DNA from: Desulfovibrio sp.
GTDB taxonomy: Bacteria; Desulfobacterota; Desulfovibrionia; Desulfovibrionales; Desulfovibrionaceae
NCBI GenBank assembly: GCA_031275955.1
Contig: JAISNZ010000175.1
Span: 1 to 7,090, forward strand
Length of the DNA: 7,090 nucleotides
Direction of reading: 5' to 3'
The position numbers were made by a program, and so were the translations under genes. Under the pieces are notes generated by a model, which worked only from the letters and a program-made list of their open reading frames with translations, did not search any database and was not told where the DNA came from. Positions 1 through 5,420 of this stretch are shown here, one piece after another; the stretch's first letter is position 1, and each line of letters opens with the position of its first letter.

Positions 1-1098
1 GAGGTCATTGCCGTGGACCGCTACCCCGGCGCGCCGGCCATGCAGGCGGCCCACAGAAGCCACACCCTGGACATGCTGAACGGCGCCGCCCTGCGGGATC
101 TGGTCCGGCGGGAACGGCCGGATTTCATCGTCCCGGAAATTGAGGCCATTGCCACGGAAACCCTGCTGGAACTGGAAGGTGAAGGCTTCCGCGTCATCCC
201 CACCGCCAGGGCCGCCCGCCTGACCATGAACCGGGAAGGCATCCGCCGTCTGGCCGCCGAAGAATCCGGCCTGCTCACCTCCCCTTACCGCTTCGCCGCA
301 ACCAGGGAGGAGTTCCTAAGGGCCGTCCGCGACATCGGTCTGCCCGCGGTAGTCAAGCCCGTCATGAGTTCTTCCGGCAAAGGGCAGAGCCTTGTCCGCT
401 CCGCGGACGACCTGGATTCCGCCTGGGAATACGCCCAAAAAGGCGGCCGCGGGAGAGGGGGCCGGGTCATTGTGGAAGGCTTTGTCGCCTTTGATTACGA
501 AATCACCCTGCTTACCGTCCGGCACCCCGGCGGCGTCATCTTCTGCGACCCCATCGGCCACTACCAGGAAGACGGCGATTACCGGCTCTCCTGGCAACCT
601 CAGCCCATGAGCCCCTCCGCCCTGGCCGCCGCCCGCGGCATTGCCGAAACCATCACCGCCGCCCTGGGAGGGCACGGCATCTTCGGCGTGGAACTCTTCG
701 TCCGCCAGGGCCAGGGCGGCGATCCCGACCTGGTCTACTTCAGCGAGGTTTCCCCCCGGCCCCACGATACCGGCCTCGTGACCTGCATTTCCCAGAATCT
801 TTCCGAATTCGCCCTGCATGTCCGCGCCATCCTCGGCCTGCCCATCCCCTCCCTGCGCCGGTACGGACCAGCCGCCTCCGCGGCTGTCCTGGCTTACGGC
901 ACGGGCACGGCTCCCCTGTACCAGGATGTGGACAGGGCACTGGCTGAACCAGATACCGCCCTCGCGCTTTTCGGCAAACCGGAGCTCGCCGGCCGCCGCC
1001 GCATGGGCGTGGCCCTGGCCCTGGCCCCCACCCTGGATGAGGCCAAGGCCAAGGCCAAACGCGCCGCCGAGGCCGTCCGGGTACAGGCGGCGCCGTGA
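1..1098 (+). CDS. purT: Formate-dependent phosphoribosylglycinamide formyltransferase (GAR transformylase 2), 5' end missing
   Basis: PurT makes formyl-GAR from GAR, formate and ATP, the third step of de novo purine synthesis, in the cytoplasm. The reading frame is already open at base 1 and begins EVIAVDRY, which matches about residue 37 of E. coli PurT as I remember it. About 36 N-terminal residues, including the first nucleotide-fold glycine loop, therefore lie outside the window; the GTG at 13 is not the real start. The 365 visible residues contain VPEIEAIATE (codons 44-53), TMNREGIRRLAAEE (75-88), the ATP-grasp loop VKPVMSSSGKGQ (118-129), the GVELFV strand (229-234), the metal/ATP-binding segment FSEVSPRPHDTG (247-258) and GPAASA (289-294). 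It runs to the normal C-terminus (LFGKPE, then RMGVALA). The stop overlaps the next gene by GTGA. I am very sure of the identity because similarity to PurT is high throughout; the related PurK lacks several of these motifs. Confidence 0.96.
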   Translation, partial: EVIAVDRYPGAPAMQAAHRSHTLDMLNGAALRDLVRRERPDFIVPEIEAIATETLLELEGEGFRVIPTARAARLTMNREGIRRLAAEESGLLTSPYRFAATREEFLRAVRDIGLPAVVKPVMSSSGKGQSLVRSADDLDSAWEYAQKGGRGRGGRVIVEGFVAFDYEITLLTVRHPGGVIFCDPIGHYQEDGDYRLSWQPQPMSPSALAAARGIAETITAALGGHGIFGVELFVRQGQGGDPDLVYFSEVSPRPHDTGLVTCISQNLSEFALHVRAILGLPIPSLRRYGPAASAAVLAYGTGTAPLYQDVDRALAEPDTALALFGKPELAGRRRMGVALALAPTLDEAKAKAKRAAEAVRVQAAP

Positions 1099-1865
1099 TC
1101 TCTCTCCAGTACTCCCTGCTCAGCGAACTCTTCGCGGAAAACCAGATCGTCTTTGTCTGGCGCCGATCCCCTGGCAATGAACGGGAAGCGGTCGTTACCT
1201 TGCCGGAAGACGTCCGCCTGGAACCCTTCAGCATGTTCATCAGCGACGGCAACCTCTGGTCCGCGGGGGCCTTTTCCTATTCCCAGTCCGCCCTGCCGCC
1301 GGAAACGACCATGGGCCGCTATTGTTCCCTTGCCCATGCCATTTCCGCCTTTCATTCGGAGCATCCGCTTTCCTTCCTCTCCACCTCGCCCTTTTCCTAC
1401 CGCCCGGAGGCGGCTCCCATCTTTGAGCAGGCCATTGCCCTTTCCGGCCGCGCCTACCGCCCCCTGGCCCATGACGACGGCGAGCGCGCGCCCATCCGGA
1501 TCGGCAATGACGTCTGGATCGGGCAAAATGTCCTCCTGAAAAAGGGCATTCGGATCCAGGACGGCGCTGTCGTCGCCGCCGGGTCCGTGGTGACGCGGGA
1601 TGTGGAGGCCTTTACCGTTGTCGGCGGCGTTCCGGCACGGCCCATCAGGCAACGGTTTTCCGAAAAAATTCAGGAAAGAATCCGGACCCTGCAGTGGTGG
1701 CGGTACCGGTTCACGGATTTTCACGGACTTGATTGCAGCGATCCCGAGGGCTTCCTAGCGGGACTGGAGAGACGCCTGGACCAGGGCGGGATCACGCCCT
1801 TCGCCCCGGCGCCTGTCACCCTTTACAGCGTGAAAGCGCGCCTTGAGCGGATGCTCGGGACGTGA
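1095..1865 (+). CDS. CatB/Vat-type (XAT) hexapeptide-repeat O-acetyltransferase
   Basis: This is a 256-residue left-handed beta-helix acyltransferase that probably moves acetyl from acetyl-CoA to a hydroxyl of a small molecule or sugar in the cytoplasm. Hexapeptide character is clearest in residues 134-185: IRIGNDVWIGQNVLL, then GIRIQDGAVVAAGSVVTRDV, then the closing VVGGVPARPIR that is typical of this superfamily. The stretch GRYCSLAHAISAFHSEHP (74-91) resembles the region that carries the catalytic His of xenobiotic acetyltransferases; H87 is my candidate. A WW-containing C-terminal helix region follows (from about 190), as in CatB-like proteins. The GTG start at 1095 overlaps the purT stop (GTGA) and has only a weak Shine-Dalgarno, which points to translational coupling; the next in-frame ATG is M47, too deep in the fold. 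The substrate cannot be told from sequence, and antibiotic resistance should not be assumed. The last 50 bp overlap the convergent DUF1992 gene. Confidence 0.85.
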   Translation: MISLQYSLLSELFAENQIVFVWRRSPGNEREAVVTLPEDVRLEPFSMFISDGNLWSAGAFSYSQSALPPETTMGRYCSLAHAISAFHSEHPLSFLSTSPFSYRPEAAPIFEQAIALSGRAYRPLAHDDGERAPIRIGNDVWIGQNVLLKKGIRIQDGAVVAAGSVVTRDVEAFTVVGGVPARPIRQRFSEKIQERIRTLQWWRYRFTDFHGLDCSDPEGFLAGLERRLDQGGITPFAPAPVTLYSVKARLERMLGT

Positions 1866-2304
1866 AGGGCGCTTTTGCCGACGGCTCCGGGCGCTCAGTG
1901 GCCGGGGCATCCTTCGTGGAGGAAGGGCCGGAAAGATGCCGCAGCAGCTGCGCCAGATAGGGACTGTCCGGAAGGACGGGAAGCGCCCCGTCCGGCGCCT
2001 CCCGGCCGCGCCTGACCCGGCGCAACAGGAGGTCCAGCCGGCGCAGGCGGCGGCTGTGATCCCCCTCTTCCGGGGCGCTCCGGGCCAGTTCCTCTTCCGG
2101 CCGGAACGGCGTTTTCCGCCCGGGGCCGACAAAGCCGCTGTTTTTCAGGATGGTGTAGGCCAGGCGCGTTTCCGGGGGCAGGTGGGAAAGATCCTCCAGA
2201 ACAAGGGGCTTTCCCGCGCCGGGGAGATGATCAAAAGCGCCGTTCTCCAGAGCTTCCCGGATCTTTCCTTCCGCGATGAGGGCGATGGCCTCAAAGGCGT
2301 TCAT
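1816..2304 (-). CDS. DUF1992 (DnaJ homologue subfamily C member 28 conserved domain) protein
   Basis: This is a 162-residue protein whose first 60 residues carry the DUF1992 signature: FEAIALIAEGKIREAL (4-19), NGAFDHLPGAGKPL (21-34), the acidic VLEDLSHLPPE (35-45) and LAYTILKNSGFVGP (49-62). Bacterial members (E. coli YhdN type) are small cytoplasmic proteins of unknown function, named after the domain found beside J domains in eukaryotic DNAJC28; there is no HPD J-domain motif here. Residues 70-125 are charged, Arg-rich and probably helical (SRRLRRLDLLLRRV). The last 35 or so residues are rich in Ser, Pro and Ala, look disordered, and overlap the acetyltransferase gene in antisense by 50 bp. 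The ATG at 2304 has a strong Shine-Dalgarno (GGAGGA) six bases upstream. It diverges from the methyltransferase gene across a 42-bp gap. Confidence 0.88.
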   Translation of the reverse strand: MNAFEAIALIAEGKIREALENGAFDHLPGAGKPLVLEDLSHLPPETRLAYTILKNSGFVGPGRKTPFRPEEELARSAPEEGDHSRRLRRLDLLLRRVRRGREAPDGALPVLPDSPYLAQLLRHLSGPSSTKDAPATERPEPSAKAPFTSRASAQGALSRCKG

Positions 2305-2310
2305 GCGCTG

Positions 2311-2316
2311 TCCTCC
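2311..2316 (-). promoter_or_regulatory. Shine-Dalgarno of the DUF1992 gene
   Basis: On the - strand this reads GGAGGA, six bases before the ATG at 2304. A second AGGAGG copy lies just upstream (2321-2316) but is 11 bases from the start. This is one of the best ribosome-binding sites in the window and fixes the start of the DUF1992 gene. Confidence 0.8.
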
Positions 2317-2324
2317 CTCCTGCC

Positions 2325-2352
2325 ACTATAAACCGACAGCGGCGGCATGCAA
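2325..2352 (-). promoter_or_regulatory. Candidate promoter for the DUF1992 gene
   Basis: On the - strand a -10-like TATAGT (2330-2325, five of six consensus bases) lies 16 bases from a weak -35-like TTGCAT (2352-2347, three of six). Transcription would begin near 2318 and leave a leader of about 14 bases that still contains the GGAGGA ribosome-binding site. The -35 box would lie over the start codon of the divergent methyltransferase. This is a by-eye match in a 42-bp gap and is only suggestive. Confidence 0.3.
2327..2332 (+). promoter_or_regulatory. Candidate -10 box for the methyltransferase-manB operon
   Basis: TATAAA (five of six consensus bases) stands in otherwise GC-rich DNA, 14 bases before the methyltransferase ATG. 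No convincing -35 box sits 16-18 bases upstream. If used, it would give an mRNA with a leader of less than about 10 bases, which would agree with the absence of a visible Shine-Dalgarno at that ATG. It overlaps the -10-like box of the opposite strand. Confidence 0.25.
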
Positions 2353-3897
2353 GAAAAACCTTTTTCCCCTCTCTCCCAGGCCGAAAGGAATGAAGTCTGC
2401 GCCCTGGCCGCCGCCGGTCTTCCCCTGCCCCCCCGCTACAGGGAGCTTCTCTTCCAGGCGGAGGAGCCTTCCACGCCGCCCTCCATTCCCTCTCTCCAGC
2501 CGCGGGAAGTCCTTTCCCCGGAAACCCGGCCCTGGATTAACGCCCTCATTCAGGGCGACAACCGGGACATCCTCCCGGCCGCCCTGAGCGGCCCTCTGGC
2601 CAAGGCCATCCGGGCGGCAGGCGGGGTCAGGCTCATCTACCTGGACCCGCCCTTTGCCACAGGCTCGCGCTTTCCCCTGTTTCTGGATCTGGGGGGCCAA
2701 AGGAGCGACCTGGCCGCCATCGCCTACACCGATTCCCGGCAGGGAGGCTCCGGAACCTTCCTGCGCATGCTCTTCCCCCGCCTGGCCCTCATGCGCGATC
2801 TCCTGGCGGAAGACGGCAGCCTGTATCTGCATTGCGACTATCGATCCAGCGCCATGCTCCGCCTTTTTCTGGACCATCTGTTCGGGGCGGATCATTTTCT
2901 GGGGGAGATCATCTGGCACTATACCGGCGGCGGCCGCTCGCGCCGGTATTTTTCCCGCAAGCACGACACCATTTTGCACTACGCCAGATCCCGCCGCTGG
3001 ATCTTCCGCCCGGAGGAGATCCGGGTCCCCTACGCAAAAACCAGCGGGTACGCCAGGGGCGGCATTGTCAGCGCCGCCGGCAAACGCTATCTCCCCAACC
3101 CTCGGGGAACGCCCGTGGATGACGTCTGGTCCCTGCCCATTGTCAATCCCATGAGCCGCGAGCGCCTCCCCTATCCCACCCAAAAACCTGAAGCCCTGCT
3201 GGAACGGATTCTCCGGGCCTCTTCCCGTCCCGGAGATCTGGTGGCCGACTTCTTCTGCGGCTCCGGCACCACCCTGGCCGTGGCCGAGCGCCTGGGCCGC
3301 AAATGGCTGGGGGCCGACTCCAGCCCCTTCGCCATCCAAACCAGCCGCAAACGCCTGCTCCTCCTGCGCCGGAACCTGGAGAATCCTCCGCCCTTCGCCG
3401 TTCTGGACTGCGTCCGGAACGGCCCTCCCGATACCCTTCCCCCGGGGCGGCATCTTGTCGTCTCCTTGCGCCGGCAGTCCTTCGCCTATGCCCCGCCGGA
3501 GATCAGGGCCAGGGTCCGGACGACCGGAGACGGAATGTTCCTGGAACTTTGCGGCTTTGTGGTCAAGGACAGCCGGGAGGAGGGGGAGCTGGTGGTGCGC
3601 CGGGGCCTGCTGCACAGGCGCAAGGCCGGAGAATACGAACCCCTGATGCGCTCCTGGCAGGATTGGGTGGACTCCTGGGATCTGGACCCCGACCATGTCC
3701 CCGGCCGCTTCGTCAGTCGCTGGCAGTCCCTCCGCGAACGGGGAAGCCGGGAGCTGACCCTGCGCGGCCCCATCCTTCCGGCCGGAGCCAGCCTCATCGC
3801 CGTCCGGGTGGTGGACATTTTCGCCCGCGAACACATCGCCCTCCTCCCCTGTCCGCCCCTGGCCGGGGACAACCCCCAGGAGATCCCGCCGCCATGA
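2347..3897 (+). CDS. Site-specific DNA methyltransferase (beta-class, N6-adenine/N4-cytosine type) with C-terminal extension
   Basis: This 516-residue enzyme should transfer methyl from S-adenosylmethionine to an exocyclic amino group of adenine or cytosine in DNA. Motifs come in the beta-class order. They are GDNRDIL (70-76), catalytic motif IV LIYLDPPFATGSRF (96-109, DPPF instead of the commoner DPPY), PRLALMRDLLAEDGSLYLHCD (144-164), DDVWSLPIVNPMSRERL (258-274), motif X YPTQKPEALLERI (276-288), the SAM loop motif I DFFCGSGTT (301-309) and LGADSS (321-326). Layout and wording resemble type III Mod-like methylases (COG2189). Residues 345-516 lie beyond the catalytic domain. They contain WQDWVDSWDLD (437-447), RWQSLRERGSREL (458-470) and a beta-rich end with VRVVDIF (486-492), which resembles a PKD/Ig-like sandwich seen in relatives as I recall. 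The ATG at 2347 is the first start after an in-frame TAA at 2329, and it has no clear Shine-Dalgarno. No restriction or helicase gene is present here. The stop overlaps manB by ATGA. Target site unknown. Confidence 0.9.
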   Translation: MQEKPFSPLSQAERNEVCALAAAGLPLPPRYRELLFQAEEPSTPPSIPSLQPREVLSPETRPWINALIQGDNRDILPAALSGPLAKAIRAAGGVRLIYLDPPFATGSRFPLFLDLGGQRSDLAAIAYTDSRQGGSGTFLRMLFPRLALMRDLLAEDGSLYLHCDYRSSAMLRLFLDHLFGADHFLGEIIWHYTGGGRSRRYFSRKHDTILHYARSRRWIFRPEEIRVPYAKTSGYARGGIVSAAGKRYLPNPRGTPVDDVWSLPIVNPMSRERLPYPTQKPEALLERILRASSRPGDLVADFFCGSGTTLAVAERLGRKWLGADSSPFAIQTSRKRLLLLRRNLENPPPFAVLDCVRNGPPDTLPPGRHLVVSLRRQSFAYAPPEIRARVRTTGDGMFLELCGFVVKDSREEGELVVRRGLLHRRKAGEYEPLMRSWQDWVDSWDLDPDHVPGRFVSRWQSLRERGSRELTLRGPILPAGASLIAVRVVDIFAREHIALLPCPPLAGDNPQEIPPP

Positions 3898-5258
3898 AAA
3901 CAATGCCCCCTTCACTGCCGGCCTTCAAGGCTTATGACATCCGGGGCCGGGTGCCCGCGGATCTGACCCCGGAACTGGCGCGTTGCCTGGGACTGGCCTT
4001 TGCCGCGGAGTTCAGGCCGCGGACGGTCTGTATCGGCCGGGACGCAAGGCTTTCCGGCAAGGATTTTTCCCTGCTCCTGGCCGGCGGGCTGACGGACGGG
4101 GGGGCGGAGGTGACGGACATCGGGCTTTGCGGCACGGAAGAGGTCTACCACGCTGTTTTCAGCCAGGGTTTTGACGGGGGTATCATGATCACGGCCAGCC
4201 ACAACCCGGCGGACTGGAACGGGTTCAAGCTGGTGCGGAGCGAAGCGAGGCCGGTGAGCGGAGACAGCGGCCTTTTCGCCCTCCGGGATCGCATCCTGGC
4301 CGGGGATCTGCCCCTGGCGGCCCGGCCCGGCAGCAGACGGAAAAGGAGTTTCCGGACCGCCTATGTGCAGCACCTCCTTACCCTGCTGGGAGACGCCGTC
4401 TCCCTGGCGCCCCTGAGCATTGTGGCGGACGCCGGCAACGGCTGCGCCTGGCTGCCGCTGGAAGAGATGCGCCAGCGGCTGCCCTGCGCCCTGATCCCCT
4501 TGCACGCGGAGCCGGACGGGACCTTCCCCCACGGGGTGCCCAACCCGTTGCTGCCGGAAAAACGGGAGGCCACGCGGGCCGCGGTCCTGGCGCATCATGC
4601 GGATCTGGGCCTGGCCTGGGACGGGGATTTTGACCGTTGTTTTTTCTTCGACGAACAGGGGGCCTTTGTGGAAGGCTACTACATCGTGGGCCTTCTGGCC
4701 GAAGCCCTGCTGGCCCGGCATCCGGGGGCGGTCATCCTGCATGACCCAAGGCTGACCTGGAATACCCGCGAGGTGGTGGAAGCCGCCGGCGGCATCGCCC
4801 TGGAAAGCAAAACCGGTCACGCCTTCCTCAAGGAGCGGATGCGCCGGGAAAACGCCCTCTATGGCGGCGAAATGAGCGCCCACCATTATTTCCGCGACTT
4901 TGCCTATTGCGACAGCGGCATGCTGGCCTGGCTCCTGGTGTACCAGCTCATGAGCCGGACGGGAAAACCCCTGTCGCAGCTGGTGGGAGAGCGGATGCGG
5001 CGGTATCCGGCCAGCGGGGAAATCAACCGTTCCCTGCGGGACCCAGCCGCCGCCCTGGCCCGGGTCCGGGAAGCCTACGCCCCGCAAAATCCGCGCCTCT
5101 CCCTCCTGGATGGAGTGAGCATGGAGTTCGCCGACTGGCGCTTCAACCTGCGCCTGTCCAATACAGAACCACTGCTCCGCCTCAACGTGGAAAGCCGGGG
5201 CAACGAGGCCCTGATGCGGGAAAAAACCCGGGAGATCCTGGCCCTACTCTCCGAATGA
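3894..5258 (+). CDS. manB: Phosphomannomutase (ManB/CpsG family)
   Basis: This 454-residue cytoplasmic enzyme interconverts mannose-6-phosphate and mannose-1-phosphate, the step before GDP-mannose synthesis for cell-surface polysaccharides. Its length is nearly that of E. coli CpsG (456). Four active-site blocks are intact: the phosphoserine loop TASHNP (100-105, Ser102), the metal site DGDFDR (243-248), the sugar-recognition loop GEMSAHHYFRD (325-335) and the phosphate-binding RLSNTEP (420-426). KTGHAFLKERMR (306-317), FKAYDIRG (11-18), FADWRFNLR (412-420) and EGYYIVGLLAEA (260-271) look nearly identical to my memory of enterobacterial CpsG, so I favour ManB over phosphoglucomutase or GlmM; dual mannose/glucose use is possible. 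The ATG at 3894 overlaps the methyltransferase stop (ATGA), with AGGAG at 3878-3882, an 11-base spacing. The ATG at 3903 is a weaker alternative. The frame is open for 591 bases farther upstream, but that is the methyltransferase in another frame. No manC partner is visible. Confidence 0.93.
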   Translation: MKTMPPSLPAFKAYDIRGRVPADLTPELARCLGLAFAAEFRPRTVCIGRDARLSGKDFSLLLAGGLTDGGAEVTDIGLCGTEEVYHAVFSQGFDGGIMITASHNPADWNGFKLVRSEARPVSGDSGLFALRDRILAGDLPLAARPGSRRKRSFRTAYVQHLLTLLGDAVSLAPLSIVADAGNGCAWLPLEEMRQRLPCALIPLHAEPDGTFPHGVPNPLLPEKREATRAAVLAHHADLGLAWDGDFDRCFFFDEQGAFVEGYYIVGLLAEALLARHPGAVILHDPRLTWNTREVVEAAGGIALESKTGHAFLKERMRRENALYGGEMSAHHYFRDFAYCDSGMLAWLLVYQLMSRTGKPLSQLVGERMRRYPASGEINRSLRDPAAALARVREAYAPQNPRLSLLDGVSMEFADWRFNLRLSNTEPLLRLNVESRGNEALMREKTREILALLSE

Positions 5259-5290
5259 AGACATCAGGCCTTTTTATGGCATTTACGCTT

Positions 5291-5335
5291 GAGATTGTCG
5301 CTTGACGGCGGGCAAAGCCCGCCTGCGCCAATCTC
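5291..5335. repeat. Long imperfect hairpin, first of three in the manB/DUF4139 gap
   Basis: The outer arms GAGATTG (5291-5297) and CAATCTC (5329-5335) pair perfectly. After one T/C mismatch, CGC (5299-5301) pairs with GCG (5325-5327). A small asymmetric internal loop leads to a perfect inner stem GGCGGGC (5307-5313) / GCCCGCC (5317-5323) with an AAA loop. No T-run follows directly on either strand, so by itself it is not a classical intrinsic terminator. It looks like a palindromic repeat unit or a structured RNA arm. Confidence 0.7.
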
Positions 5336-5338
5336 GCG

Positions 5339-5379
5339 GGCGTTGCGAAGCAAAGCTTCGCGACGCCGGAGCATTTTTT
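5339..5379 (+). terminator. Strong hairpin with downstream T-run (probable manB operon terminator)
   Basis: The 13-base arm GGCGTTGCGAAGC (5339-5351) pairs with GCTTCGCGACGCC (5355-5367) around an AAA loop, with twelve Watson-Crick pairs and one G-U when transcribed from the + strand. Six Ts follow at 5374-5379. The T-run begins six bases after the stem instead of directly after it, so termination efficiency is uncertain. It sits about 80 bases past the manB stop between convergent genes, where a terminator is expected. The stem shares the GCAAAGC tip with the preceding hairpin. Confidence 0.55.
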
Positions 5380-5411
5380 CAGCATATACAATTTGAAGGT
5401 GAAAATGCTCC
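5368..5411. repeat. 10-bp perfect inverted repeat around an AT-rich core
   Basis: GGAGCATTTT (5368-5377) is matched exactly by AAAATGCTCC (5402-5411), with 24 bases between that include the AT-rich run CATATACAATTT. The repeat begins at the base after the preceding hairpin ends, and it finishes ten bases before the stop of the - strand gene. As RNA it would form a third stem-loop and could help end transcription from the right-hand gene, though no T-run follows the stem on the - strand. Confidence 0.6.
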
Positions 5412-5420
5412 ATCGTTTCC

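Noticed and set aside
1041..1058. Three tandem GGCCAA hexamers in purT
   Set aside because: They encode a normal Ala-Lys-rich helix near the C-terminus and are too short to mean more than local codon repetition.
894..1724. A 276-codon - strand open frame over purT and the acetyltransferase
   Set aside because: It crosses two well-supported + strand genes and has no recognisable content.
1843..2331. A + strand open frame of 162 codons opposite DUF1992
   Set aside because: DUF1992 motifs and a strong Shine-Dalgarno support the - strand; this frame has no family resemblance.
3303..3893. In-frame upstream extension of manB that could suggest a fused 651-residue protein
   Set aside because: It is the methyltransferase read in another frame and is Pro/Gly/Arg-rich nonsense; the ManB family starts near the ATG at 3894.
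2347..3897. Classifying the methyltransferase as part of a new defence island
   Set aside because: No nuclease, helicase, toxin or other defence gene lies beside it in the window, so there is no evidence for a system.
2326..3915. A 529-codon open frame on the - strand covering the whole methyltransferase
   Set aside because: It mirrors a GC-rich gene codon for codon; the protein is a Gly/Ala/Gln/Asp-rich string without a recognisable domain, while the + strand shows all methyltransferase motifs.
3912..5087. A 391-codon open frame on the - strand across manB
   Set aside because: Antisense shadow of a GC-rich gene; no domain, no plausible ribosome-binding site that I could recognise, and manB is unmistakable on the other strand.
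5259..5420. A small protein gene in the manB/DUF4139 gap
   Set aside because: Short frames cross the hairpins, but none has a Shine-Dalgarno with a sensible start or a protein-like composition.
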